From IMG/VR virus record IMGVR_UViG_3300025543_000013, positions 1 to 64,000 of that record: 64,000 bases of DNA; one strand, 5' to 3'. Of this stretch, positions 1 to 9,788 are shown piece by piece. The DNA comes from a virus. The notes under the pieces are model-generated. The model ran no database searches and had not been told where the DNA came from. It saw only the letters and a list, made by a program, of their open reading frames with translations. Within the stretch, counting starts at the first letter, position 1. Every line of letters starts with the position of its first letter. The translations under genes and the position numbers were made by a program.

Positions 1-1587
1 TTTATCAATAAAACACAAAAAGAAAGAAAAGAATTGTTATCACAATTTATGGGATTAAAAATATTTGATAGATTGTGGACACAAGCATCAGAAAACATCA
101 AAGATGTAAATGCATTATTGACTGATTTTAAGAAAGCTGATTATGATTCAGAATTGGCACAAATCACCAACGAATTAATCATATTAGAATCTAAACAAAA
201 AACATTAAAAAGTCAAGAAGAAAATATAAAAACTGAAATAAAATCTTTACAAGAAAATGTAGAACAAGAAACTAAAAATCTTCGTCCGGTAGACCAAACC
301 ATTAGAGACATTGATACATTGGAAGAAGAAAGAGAAAAAACACAACTACGACATAAAGAAGTAACACGAGAAATAAACGAAGTTGTATCAGAACAATATG
401 AGTGTGAACGAGTAATACAAGATATTAAAAGTAAAAAACAAACATATGAAAATGATAATGTTCAAGAAAAATATGCACAATTAGAAAAACTTGAAGAAGA
501 AAGAAATTTATTCCAAATTGAAATTGACAAACTAAAACAAGATGTTAAAATCAAATTAGATAAAATTGAAAAACTTGGTAATCTAACTTATGATGAAAAT
601 TGTGAACATTGTATGAACAATCCATTTACATTAGATGCGATTGAAACCAAGAAACACTTGGAAAAAGATAAAGAATTAGCAACAAAATATTTAACAAAAA
701 AATCTCGTATGGACGACAAAATACAAACAATGTTTAAAGTTCGTGCATACAAACAAGATTTAGATAAATTAGGTCAGTCATTGGTTGAAGGTGAAACAAG
801 ACTATCCCAATTGACATCTAACCTACAATATCTCAACGAACGAGAACAAAACATACAGAATCAAATCAATTCTATTGTAGGGGAAATGGACAAATATCGT
901 TCGCAAGAACAAGATGTTGTCTTCAACCAATCGATTGACTTAAAAATACAAGACTTGAAATCTGAAATATATTTGAAAGAAGACAAGTTAAATGATGTCA
1001 ACGGAACAATGACCACTCTACACGGAAACATACAAGTGTTGAAAACCAAAGAAAATCAAATCAATGAAAACATTGACAAAGTAGAACAATTAGAAGGTGA
1101 TTATCAAGCATATCAATATCTATTAAACGCAGTTCAACGAGACGGAGTTCCTTATGATTTAATCAGTAAATCATTACCTACGGTTGAAGGAGCAGTAAAT
1201 GATATCTTGGCACAAATAGTTGATTTTAGTATTGTGTTCTCAATGAATGGAAAAGATATTGATACTCATATTGTGTATGATGATGATAGAATATGGTCAT
1301 TAGAATTATCAAGTGGTATGGAAAGATTTATCAGTTCATTAGCTATTCGTATTGGATTGATGAATGTAAGTAATTTACCACAAAGTAATTTCTTGGCAAT
1401 CGACGAAGGTTGGGGAACAATGGATTCAGATAATCTGAACTCAGTTGCACAACTATTCCAATATCTAAAATCTCAATTCCAATTTACATTTGTAGTATCT
1501 CACATTGAAACAATGAGAGACTTTGTAGATACTTTATTAGAAATTAAAAAAGTAGACGGAAGTTCATCAGTTAGATTTAGTAGATAA
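1..1587 (+). CDS. 46: Recombination endonuclease subunit gp46 (SbcC/Rad50-like), 5' end missing
   Basis: The reading frame is open from base 1, so the gene starts upstream of the window and only its C-terminal ~528 residues are visible. The visible part is a long coiled coil interrupted by a Rad50 zinc-hook motif, Cys-Glu-His-Cys, encoded at 601-612. After the returning coil come the ABC-ATPase signature (LSSGMERF, about 1312-1335) and Walker B (LAIDEGWG, about 1396-1419) followed by a D-loop and a switch histidine (VVSHIE). In T4, gp46 works with gp47 (Mre11-like) to resect DNA ends for recombination-dependent replication. The Walker A half lies outside the window. Family identity is firm; the symbol follows T4 usage. 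Confidence 0.9.
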   Translation, partial: FINKTQKERKELLSQFMGLKIFDRLWTQASENIKDVNALLTDFKKADYDSELAQITNELIILESKQKTLKSQEENIKTEIKSLQENVEQETKNLRPVDQTIRDIDTLEEEREKTQLRHKEVTREINEVVSEQYECERVIQDIKSKKQTYENDNVQEKYAQLEKLEEERNLFQIEIDKLKQDVKIKLDKIEKLGNLTYDENCEHCMNNPFTLDAIETKKHLEKDKELATKYLTKKSRMDDKIQTMFKVRAYKQDLDKLGQSLVEGETRLSQLTSNLQYLNEREQNIQNQINSIVGEMDKYRSQEQDVVFNQSIDLKIQDLKSEIYLKEDKLNDVNGTMTTLHGNIQVLKTKENQINENIDKVEQLEGDYQAYQYLLNAVQRDGVPYDLISKSLPTVEGAVNDILAQIVDFSIVFSMNGKDIDTHIVYDDDRIWSLELSSGMERFISSLAIRIGLMNVSNLPQSNFLAIDEGWGTMDSDNLNSVAQLFQYLKSQFQFTFVVSHIETMRDFVDTLLEIKKVDGSSSVRFSR

Positions 1588-1749
1588 AACATTTCTTGGT
1601 TTTTGAGTAAATACATTTTGTTTGTATAACTCAAATAACTGATTGTTTATTTCTGCACTCGCAGTAATCCTATTTTGTTTACAATAGTGTTTAAACCACA
1701 TCATTAAATCTTCATCTAATGTAAAATTATATCTTTTCTTTTTACTCAT
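1567..1749 (-). CDS. Small ribbon-helix-helix-like DNA-binding protein
   Basis: A 60-residue basic protein, the only gene I support on the minus strand. A short beta-strand-like segment (KKRYNFTLDEDL) is followed by two predicted helices, the layout of Arc/MetJ/CopG repressors. I chose ATG at 1749 because AAGGTG lies about nine bases before it on that strand; a GTG three codons earlier (1758) is possible. Its 3' end overlaps the end of gp46 by 21 bases, tail to tail, and it fills an otherwise empty gap. It lies next to the promoter-like box of the fibre gene, so it may be a local regulator, but this is inference from position. Confidence 0.6.
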   Translation of the reverse strand: MSKKKRYNFTLDEDLMMWFKHYCKQNRITASAEINNQLFELYKQNVFTQKPRNVLSTKSN

Positions 1750-1799
1750 TTTATACACACCTTATACATACAAATAAATAGATAAATTTTAAATTTTAA

Positions 1800-1806
1800 T
1801 ATTTAT
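1800..1806 (+). promoter_or_regulatory. ATATTTAT box before the giant fibre gene
   Basis: TATTTAT preceded by A; 17 bases separate it from ATG at 1824. First of ten copies of the same box found before weakly coupled + strand genes. Here the box continues as TATTTATA, which is the T4 late-promoter octamer read on the opposite strand. Confidence 0.45.
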
Positions 1807-1823
1807 AGTTGAGAAAAAAATCT

Positions 1824-4800
1824 ATGCCAATTCGACAAAATATATTAAGAAAAGGGAAAGCTCCAAAACAAAATTTGAGAAGTTTTGATGTATTTCGTGA
1901 AGAAACCGGTGTTTTAGGTGATTTAACAACATCTCAATATTTTAACATTAGTGAGTTTCCATCAGTTTTACCAACAGGTAATAGTTCGTTTTTAATTGAA
2001 GGTTCTAATTTATTAAAACCAAATGTAGAATTAAAAACAGAATTATTAGATGCCCAAGGTAATCCTATATTTCATTATGCCATTCCTTATTACAACAATG
2101 AATTACCGGCAAGAAGAATTGCCATAGAAATCTACACAGATGATGTGGTGAATGGTGTAGGCTCATTTACCGTATTGGGTGAATTAGACCCAAGAACAAC
2201 AAATGTTCCAACTCAATTTCAAGACACTTATAATGTTCGTTTTACCGCACCAATCACAATTAATAAACGAATTAAAAATACAGAACCTATTCGTTTTTAC
2301 GGAGACCCAACAATCACAGTTTCGGAGTTGGTAAAAGGTGTAATCGCAACAGAAACTTCCACCGGACAAATCAATGAAACTATAACCGGTAGTGTTCAAG
2401 TTGATGTAACTGAAACTATAACTGAAACTACCGTTCCTAATAATCCTTTTGTAGGTAATTCTGATAACTTTGATTCAATTGGTAATAACAAAAAGAAATT
2501 TTTTGCAAAAAACTTTTTAGAAACACAACCACAAATCATTGAAGAACCTTCCATTATCACAACTAAAGACACAAGATTTACTTATGTGGTTAAGGAAATG
2601 GAACAAGGAACAGAAAATAGTCTGAATAAAATTACAAGTGCAATGGGTGGTGCAACCATTACATTTAACAATCCACATCAATTAGTGGATTCAACATTAT
2701 ATCCAGATTCTAAATGGACAAAACCAACAACATTTGAAACAACCATTATAGAAGTTATTAATTCTACTTCTTTCAAAACATCAGAAAATTATTATATAAC
2801 GAGTAAAACAAATAATAACAAAGTTTATGTTGGGTTAAAGGCATCAAGTAACAATGTATCGATTACTCACAAAGTTCAAAGTGTTGGTGAAGTAGAAAAC
2901 ACAGTATTTAAGCGTTCATATGCAAACATCACCGTAGGTAATCTACAAACATTTAGTGGAGATACATATAAAGCTAAAATTTATATGAAAGAAGATGGAA
3001 CTGCAGGTTCGTTTGAACCAATATATGAAACCTTAGTTGCTTCACCAAATGAATTGATTGATGTCAATAGTATTAGTGGATTTAAAAGTGTTGGTGTATT
3101 TAATTCACAATCTATCGTGGATAATTATTGGGTAACATCTTCTAATTTATCATCAGCAACACAAAATGACGACACTATAATCAATGGTGTTTTACTAAGT
3201 GGTAGTAATGCTGCATATGGAAGTTCATATGACTTTAAAATAAATGACATTTATTCATTACAAAAAAATGAAACTTATGTTGTTTCTTTTGGGGTTGCAT
3301 TCAAACCAACAGATAAAACACAATCCAACGGAACTTCTAAACGAGAAGCAAAATTAGAAGTATTTTTAACAGGTAGTTTTGTATCCACACAAGACCAAGA
3401 ATTAAAATTAGGTGAAGTTGATTTAACAAATTATGACTTTGAAACTATCAACGATTACACACCAGTCAAACAATTACAAATTATTGATTTTCAAACTCAC
3501 AATGAATCTTCACTACCAAGCGGTAGTTTAGGATTTAGAGTTCATAGTGGTGAATTTATATTAAACGATATCAGACTAAAACCATATAGTGAACAAAACT
3601 TTAGTCCAGGGTTTTTCAAGGCAAATGTACCGATGCCAAAACCAATCAAACGAGGACAAAACTATGATTTTTATGTAGAGTTTTTTGATGCAAACAACAA
3701 CAAAGCAGAAGCAGTTGCAATTGCAGACAACATATCATTTCAAGGCCCACCACAAGTTTTAGCCGACGGATTAGATGCTACTTTCTCTGGTTCAATGACT
3801 ATTGGGGAATCTATGGAAATGTATGGTGTAAATCCAGCGTATCTGAGAACAATAGGATACAGAGGATTTCAACATTCCATAGATAATAATCTTGGTGGAT
3901 TTATGTTGTTTAGTGGTTCAATTGATTCACGAATAACCGCATCCGAACAAAGTGGATTCGAATATAATGGTGGTGTTGGATTGGAAGTAGTTGACGGAGG
4001 TAGTTCAGTTGATAGATATCTAAGATTTAGAACACAACCAAGTATATTTGAAGTCGTAACCGATACTTTCTTTTTAGGACAAAACCCAGCATCAGTTCCG
4101 AATGGTTCTTTTATTAGTGGTTCAAACGGAACACTACAAATATCATCAAGTAATTTTAGTGTTGATGCAAGTGGTAATTTAACTGCAAGTGGATACATTA
4201 GTGCATCAGGTGGACACTTAGGAAACTTTGAAATCATTGACGGAAAGATTAGTGGTAGTAATATCACAATGGATGCAAATAATTCCACCATATACAAAAC
4301 AGACCAGGGGCCAGGTTCCGACCCACAATCACCAGGATTTGAATCACAGGCAGATGAATATTATATTGACTTTACACCAGTAGAAGAAAATCCAGATAAC
4401 TATTATATTAAAATGGGGCCAAACTTTATGGTGGATAAAGATGGAATTCTTATCGCAAGTGGTGCAACCTTTACCGGTACGATTACGGCATCCGCAGGTT
4501 TAATCGGTGGATTTACAACCGACTCACACTCTTTTTCGTCTACCAATATATTCATTAGTGGTTCACCTGCAGTCGGTGGAGTTGATAGTCCAGAATATAT
4601 GTTTATTTCGACATCTAATTTTAATGTCAAACAAAACGGAGATGTAACCGGTAGTAGTTTTTTACTATCAGGTGGAACAATCACAAGTGATGTAACGATA
4701 CTTGGTTCAGTAACGGCTAATTCCATATTGACACCGGCAACAATCGCTGGTTCACCATCAAATGTAGGAAATGCATCATCAAGTATAGACCAATTTGGTA

Positions 4801-7800
4801 ATGCAGTATTTAGGTCAGGTTCTATCGGTGGATTTAGAATGGACGACACAACATTATTTTCTGATAATGCTGCATTTGTTGTCACGGGTTCTACGGGTCA
4901 AATCACAGGTTCACAAGTATTATTTACAGGTGGTAAAATCGGTGGATTTGAATTAGGTTCAACAATTATATCAAGTTCAAATGGTGATTTAGTTTTAAAA
5001 TCTAACGGACAGATAACGGCATCAAACGCAGAATTATCTGGTAATTTAAACGCAGTTCATATCAAAGCGACTTCCGGTAGTATTGGTGGTTGGGTATTGG
5101 ATACAACAGAACTATCAGGAACAAACGCTGTTCTTAAATCATCAGGTGTGTTATCATTGGGTAGTGGAACAGACAATTATAATCAGGCAAATAGAATTTA
5201 TATTGATGGTTCTACAAGTAATGGTAGAATGTCAATCGGTACAGGATTTAGATATGCAAGTAATGCATTAACAATTGACGGAAATGCAACGATTGGTGGT
5301 TGGACAATTAATAGTTCAACAATTACTGGTGGAAATGTAACTTTAAATTCTGCTGGTGAAATAAAAGTCGGAACAATAACCGACGCAACCACAACAGCAA
5401 CAACCAATAGTGGTTTCTTTGCAGACAATTCTGGTAATGTATTGATTAAAGGAAATACAAGTGGAAATGATTATTTAAAAATTTCCGGTGGTGGTAGTAT
5501 TGATATTAAAGCACAAAGCTTTGATTTAGATGCAACTACAATTATATTGGATAGTGGAACAAACAACGGAACTATCAGATTAGGAGCAAGTGGAGGCCCA
5601 AGTTCAGTCACAGCAAACACTGCTGGTATTTATATGGACGGAAATGGAGATTTCCAAGTTTATGGAGATGCTGATAACTTTTTAAGATTTGATATTAGTG
5701 ATAAGTTACAAATTGCAGCAGAAACATTTGACTTGGATGCTGGAACTATTATAATTAATAACTCAGTCAATAGTGGTAAAATAGCACTCGGTGCAACACC
5801 ACCTTCCGCCTACGACAACGGAACTGGTTTTTATGTAGACGGAACAGGTGCAGTGTTAATTGGAGCTCATAATGGTAATAGAATACAATTTGGTGGTTCA
5901 ACCGTAACAATTCAAACTGATACTTTTGAATTAGATACAACAAATCTTGATATTAGTTCTACTGCAAAAAGAATTACTGTAAATGATGGAACACAACCAA
6001 GAGTTTATCTTGGAGAAGTAGATGGTGGTTCTACATATGGTATGAAAATATTTGACGGAACAGGAACTGCTGATGGTGATATATTGGTTGAACTTGGTGA
6101 GGGCGGAAATAATATAGCTGGTTGGACTATTTCATCTGATAGATTAACAGGTGGAAATTTAATACTTCGTCAAGATGGTGTTATAGAAACATCTAATTTT
6201 GTATCAGGTGAAAAAGGATTTAGATTATCTGCAATAAACAACGGAACATTAGAAGTAGAAGAAGCTACAATTCGTGGTACATTAAAAACTACGGTATTTG
6301 AAAAAGAAACCGTAAATGCAGTCGGAGGACAATTAGTCGTTGCTAACTCTACCGTAATCACAGGTTCAGATGTTAGTAAAACCGATACCACAATGTCAGT
6401 TGTCAATGTAACTGGTTTTGAAGAAGATGAAATTTTATTTATTAAAAAAGTAAGTGGTAGTGGATTTTCAAAAGAATTTGTTCAAGTGGGTGGTTCAAAA
6501 AGATTTTTCCCATCAAGTGATACAGACTTTTCTGGTGAACTACACGTTACGAGAGCTTACGGAACATCTGCAACATTTAATCCAGATTTACATAGTGGTT
6601 CTTTATCCGACACCGCAGGAACAGGTTCAAGTTATACACCAGGTCAAGTAGTAGTTTCTACCGGTAAACTAAACACCGGATATATAAAATTAAATGCAAA
6701 TCCAAACGACCCACAAACACCATTTATCGATATTGTTGAGAGAACAGGTTCAGGTGTTTATGATGTAGATTTGAAAGCAAGACTTGGAGATTTATCAGGA
6801 TTGTCAAGTGCATTAGTCGGAACAAATCCTGGTTTTGGATTGTTTAGTGAAAATGTATTTTTAACAGGTAAAATTACCGCAACATCAGGACAAATAGCCG
6901 GTCTCAACATAACATCAGAAAGTATTTATGTCGGAACAGGAACTTACGGAAATGCAAATACAGAATTTTTTGTAAGTAGTAGTGGAGATTTTTCATTAGG
7001 TAGTGGTTTAGTATGGGATGCATCTGAAGGAACTTTATCAATTGGAGATATTCCAACATCAACCGATATATCTGCAAGTGTTTCAGCATCGGTAGACCCA
7101 TACAGAACACAAGTAGTATTGTCATCAACCGGTATGGATTTAAAAGACCAATCTTCTAATGTATTGGCATCATATGGACAATCAGCAAAAATTTTCCCAC
7201 GAGGAATAACCGACACATACACCGAAGTTTTAGCTAAGAGTATTATTATGGTTAGTGGTAGTATGACCGGTAGTGCAATAACCGCTCATACATCAAGTAT
7301 GTTCGGTTCTGAAGACAAATCTGAAAGAGTTGAAATACTTGGAACAGGATTAAAAGTTTATGAAAGTAATCATCAAGTCGCTTCTTTCGGTAATACAATT
7401 AGAGTTGGTAGAGCAGATGAATCACATCAAACTATTTCCGCAACAACAACTCAATTTTTAGACGGAGATGGTTCTACCGTTAGATTACAAATAGCAAATG
7501 ACGGAATTATAGATTTAAGAGATTCAAGTGGAAATGTAAAAGTTCAAGCAGATACCACAGGTGTAAAAGTTTTAGCAGACAATACCACAACATTTGGATT
7601 GTTCAACGCAAGTGGTATTACATTGGTGGACAACAATGTCACCGGTAGTTTAATAACCGCCACAACATCAAGTATGTTTGGTGCTTCTTCCAATGATAGA
7701 GTTGAAGTAACTTCTACGGGTATGAAAGTTTATGAATCTAACAAACAAATGATTAATGTTGGTTCCAATGGATTAGATGTTTACGACACAAGTAATAATT

Positions 7801-9788
7801 TAGTTTCAAGTTTTGGTTCTAATGTTCATTTGAATACAGGAACAGTATATGTTGGTGTAACGGGTTCATCAGGTGATTGGATAGAAATAGACTCAACTTC
7901 TATTGATATTAATAGAAATAATGTTAATAAATTAAAAATCAATGATGGTGGTGTTCAAGTAAATGGAGATAACACAACTTCTTTTGGATTATTCAATGCA
8001 AGTGGATTAACATTTGTTGATAATAATGTAACTGCTTCTACATTTACAAGTACCGCAGCAACACTATATGGTGCTTCTACTAATGATAGGGTAGTGGTTG
8101 ATAATAGTGGTTTAGAAATTTATTCCAATAATGTAAAAAGAGCAGAAGCAAAAGATACCGGATTTACAGCATACGGAGACAATACAACAACTTATACTCA
8201 AGTTAATGCGAGTGGTATAACACTTGTTGATAATAGTAATACAAAGGCTACATTTGCAGCTGCTGGTGCTACTATTTATGGTGATAACTCAACAACTTAT
8301 ACTCAAGTTAATGCGAGTGGATTAACTATCGTTGATAATAGTGTAACACAAGGAACATTTGCCGGTGGTGTTGTAACATTGTATGGTGGTAGTTCTGCAG
8401 ATTACGCAAGAATCAATAGTAGTGGTTTACAAGTATATGAATCCAGTACAGAAGTTGCATCATTTGGTTCAACCGTAAGAGTTGGAGTTGATTCAGCATC
8501 TGAATCTGCGTTAAGAATAGATGGTTCTGGTAATCTTACCATAGGAACAAATAGTACTTCAAACATAAGTATGACCAACACCGGTGTAGTGACTATTGCC
8601 GGTGGATTAAATGCTACCCACATTAAAGCAACATCAGGCTCTATTGGTGGTTGGGTATTGGGAACAAATAAACTTTCATCATCAGTAGATACAAAACTAA
8701 TTGAATTAGATACAGGTAATTCAATTATCTTTGTTCAAAGTGGTTCAGCAGCAGACCCAGATAGACACAAAGTTGCATTAGACGGAGCAAGAGGTATTAT
8801 TGAAGTTTCTCAATCTGGTGTCGGAATATTTAATAGTGGTGAAACAGCAGACTTTATTACGAAAGAAGATAACCTTGTCCAATCATTACCAGTAAGTTCC
8901 ACAACCACAGCAGCCAACCAACCTATCACTTCATTTTCTGACGGAAAAGTTAAAAATAATTTCCAAATGAGAAGAGCACTGGTTGATGATTTCTTTAGAT
9001 TGGACAATTCAAGTGTTGCCGGTAGAACAGATGATTCTACAAAATTTATTGTAAGACTTGATGACGATGCAGCAACTGGTGGTAATGTAAAAGGGCCACA
9101 ACCAGCTCAAATCCTATTCGATACAAGAAAAGATTATTCAAGTGGTTTTTTAAACAATAGTCATATTGGACAATCAATAGTATTTTCTGATGAAATAATA
9201 ATGAAAAACATTAGTGGTAGTTTTGTAGGAGCATCAAATACAGGTTCAGCACAATATATGTTCCAAGCAATACTCGGTAGAGATAGTTTAGTACCAGGTG
9301 GATATACAGATGCTCAAATGTGTTTAGTGGATTTACAAGTTGATACAAGTGATGTTGAAGCAGCAAGACAAAACGAGTATGTATTTTTACAAGCAAGGCA
9401 TACTGGTTCCATTAGAGCACAATTACAACACGACGGAGATTTTGTATCAAAAGGTAATATAACTGCATTTGGAACATCATTTTTAAATGTATCAGATAGA
9501 CGACTTAAAAAAGATATCCATACCATTAGTGGTTCTATGGACAAAATTTTACAATTACGACCAACAGAATTTGTCTGGATAGACAATGATAAACAAGATG
9601 TTGGTTTTATAGCACAAGAAGTAGAAGAAATCATACCAGAAGTTATAGAAATATCTGATGGATTTATCAATACAGGAAATGACCAACAAATAAAAACAAT
9701 TTCTTATCCAAAACTTGTTCCTTATTTGGTTGACACAATACAACAATTGACAAAACGAATAGAAGAATTAGAAAAGAAGGTTAAATAA
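1824..9788 (+). CDS. Giant tail fibre protein with C-terminal S74 intramolecular chaperone
   Basis: A 2654-residue Ser/Thr/Gly/Asn-rich protein. The last ~98 residues are a Peptidase_S74 domain: it opens with SDRRLKKDI (Ser about residue 2557), contains FIAQEVEEI and ends in a coiled coil. In this family the domain guides trimerisation of the fibre and then cuts itself off just before that serine. The body has repeated beta-structured units: two copies of IKATSGSIGGWVL (about 5061-5098 and 8622-8659), many IGGW-type units, and four ~22-residue units of the pattern D-N-T/S-T-x6-N-A-S-G-hydrophobic (7578-8348). I prefer ATG at 1824 over TTG at 1809; GAG at 1811-1813 is a weak ribosome site. It probably binds the host surface. 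It overlaps the next gene by one base. Confidence 0.85.
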   Translation: MPIRQNILRKGKAPKQNLRSFDVFREETGVLGDLTTSQYFNISEFPSVLPTGNSSFLIEGSNLLKPNVELKTELLDAQGNPIFHYAIPYYNNELPARRIAIEIYTDDVVNGVGSFTVLGELDPRTTNVPTQFQDTYNVRFTAPITINKRIKNTEPIRFYGDPTITVSELVKGVIATETSTGQINETITGSVQVDVTETITETTVPNNPFVGNSDNFDSIGNNKKKFFAKNFLETQPQIIEEPSIITTKDTRFTYVVKEMEQGTENSLNKITSAMGGATITFNNPHQLVDSTLYPDSKWTKPTTFETTIIEVINSTSFKTSENYYITSKTNNNKVYVGLKASSNNVSITHKVQSVGEVENTVFKRSYANITVGNLQTFSGDTYKAKIYMKEDGTAGSFEPIYETLVASPNELIDVNSISGFKSVGVFNSQSIVDNYWVTSSNLSSATQNDDTIINGVLLSGSNAAYGSSYDFKINDIYSLQKNETYVVSFGVAFKPTDKTQSNGTSKREAKLEVFLTGSFVSTQDQELKLGEVDLTNYDFETINDYTPVKQLQIIDFQTHNESSLPSGSLGFRVHSGEFILNDIRLKPYSEQNFSPGFFKANVPMPKPIKRGQNYDFYVEFFDANNNKAEAVAIADNISFQGPPQVLADGLDATFSGSMTIGESMEMYGVNPAYLRTIGYRGFQHSIDNNLGGFMLFSGSIDSRITASEQSGFEYNGGVGLEVVDGGSSVDRYLRFRTQPSIFEVVTDTFFLGQNPASVPNGSFISGSNGTLQISSSNFSVDASGNLTASGYISASGGHLGNFEIIDGKISGSNITMDANNSTIYKTDQGPGSDPQSPGFESQADEYYIDFTPVEENPDNYYIKMGPNFMVDKDGILIASGATFTGTITASAGLIGGFTTDSHSFSSTNIFISGSPAVGGVDSPEYMFISTSNFNVKQNGDVTGSSFLLSGGTITSDVTILGSVTANSILTPATIAGSPSNVGNASSSIDQFGNAVFRSGSIGGFRMDDTTLFSDNAAFVVTGSTGQITGSQVLFTGGKIGGFELGSTIISSSNGDLVLKSNGQITASNAELSGNLNAVHIKATSGSIGGWVLDTTELSGTNAVLKSSGVLSLGSGTDNYNQANRIYIDGSTSNGRMSIGTGFRYASNALTIDGNATIGGWTINSSTITGGNVTLNSAGEIKVGTITDATTTATTNSGFFADNSGNVLIKGNTSGNDYLKISGGGSIDIKAQSFDLDATTIILDSGTNNGTIRLGASGGPSSVTANTAGIYMDGNGDFQVYGDADNFLRFDISDKLQIAAETFDLDAGTIIINNSVNSGKIALGATPPSAYDNGTGFYVDGTGAVLIGAHNGNRIQFGGSTVTIQTDTFELDTTNLDISSTAKRITVNDGTQPRVYLGEVDGGSTYGMKIFDGTGTADGDILVELGEGGNNIAGWTISSDRLTGGNLILRQDGVIETSNFVSGEKGFRLSAINNGTLEVEEATIRGTLKTTVFEKETVNAVGGQLVVANSTVITGSDVSKTDTTMSVVNVTGFEEDEILFIKKVSGSGFSKEFVQVGGSKRFFPSSDTDFSGELHVTRAYGTSATFNPDLHSGSLSDTAGTGSSYTPGQVVVSTGKLNTGYIKLNANPNDPQTPFIDIVERTGSGVYDVDLKARLGDLSGLSSALVGTNPGFGLFSENVFLTGKITATSGQIAGLNITSESIYVGTGTYGNANTEFFVSSSGDFSLGSGLVWDASEGTLSIGDIPTSTDISASVSASVDPYRTQVVLSSTGMDLKDQSSNVLASYGQSAKIFPRGITDTYTEVLAKSIIMVSGSMTGSAITAHTSSMFGSEDKSERVEILGTGLKVYESNHQVASFGNTIRVGRADESHQTISATTTQFLDGDGSTVRLQIANDGIIDLRDSSGNVKVQADTTGVKVLADNTTTFGLFNASGITLVDNNVTGSLITATTSSMFGASSNDRVEVTSTGMKVYESNKQMINVGSNGLDVYDTSNNLVSSFGSNVHLNTGTVYVGVTGSSGDWIEIDSTSIDINRNNVNKLKINDGGVQVNGDNTTSFGLFNASGLTFVDNNVTASTFTSTAATLYGASTNDRVVVDNSGLEIYSNNVKRAEAKDTGFTAYGDNTTTYTQVNASGITLVDNSNTKATFAAAGATIYGDNSTTYTQVNASGLTIVDNSVTQGTFAGGVVTLYGGSSADYARINSSGLQVYESSTEVASFGSTVRVGVDSASESALRIDGSGNLTIGTNSTSNISMTNTGVVTIAGGLNATHIKATSGSIGGWVLGTNKLSSSVDTKLIELDTGNSIIFVQSGSAADPDRHKVALDGARGIIEVSQSGVGIFNSGETADFITKEDNLVQSLPVSSTTTAANQPITSFSDGKVKNNFQMRRALVDDFFRLDNSSVAGRTDDSTKFIVRLDDDAATGGNVKGPQPAQILFDTRKDYSSGFLNNSHIGQSIVFSDEIIMKNISGSFVGASNTGSAQYMFQAILGRDSLVPGGYTDAQMCLVDLQVDTSDVEAARQNEYVFLQARHTGSIRAQLQHDGDFVSKGNITAFGTSFLNVSDRRLKKDIHTISGSMDKILQLRPTEFVWIDNDKQDVGFIAQEVEEIIPEVIEISDGFINTGNDQQIKTISYPKLVPYLVDTIQQLTKRIEELEKKVK
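7578..8348 (+). repeat. Four degenerate ~66-bp protein repeats in the fibre
   Basis: Copies at 7578-7643, 7968-8033, 8178-8243 and 8283-8348 encode variants of DNTTT-x4-NASG-(I/L)-T-hydrophobic-VDN. The last two are nearly identical at DNA level over TATACTCAAGTTAATGCG and are only 105 bases apart. They are internal to the fibre gene and probably form successive turns of a trimeric beta-rod. Confidence 0.7.

Noticed and set aside
1-1587. gp46 read as a complete protein starting at TTG 34 or a later ATG
   Set aside because: The frame is open to base 1 and encodes conserved Rad50-type residues before 34, and the Walker A half is missing, so the gene is simply cut by the window edge.
3869-4885. 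Long minus-strand open frames (142 and 160 codons) inside the fibre gene
   Set aside because: They are shadows of a repetitive AT-rich gene with strong codon bias; no start signals and no recognisable protein features.
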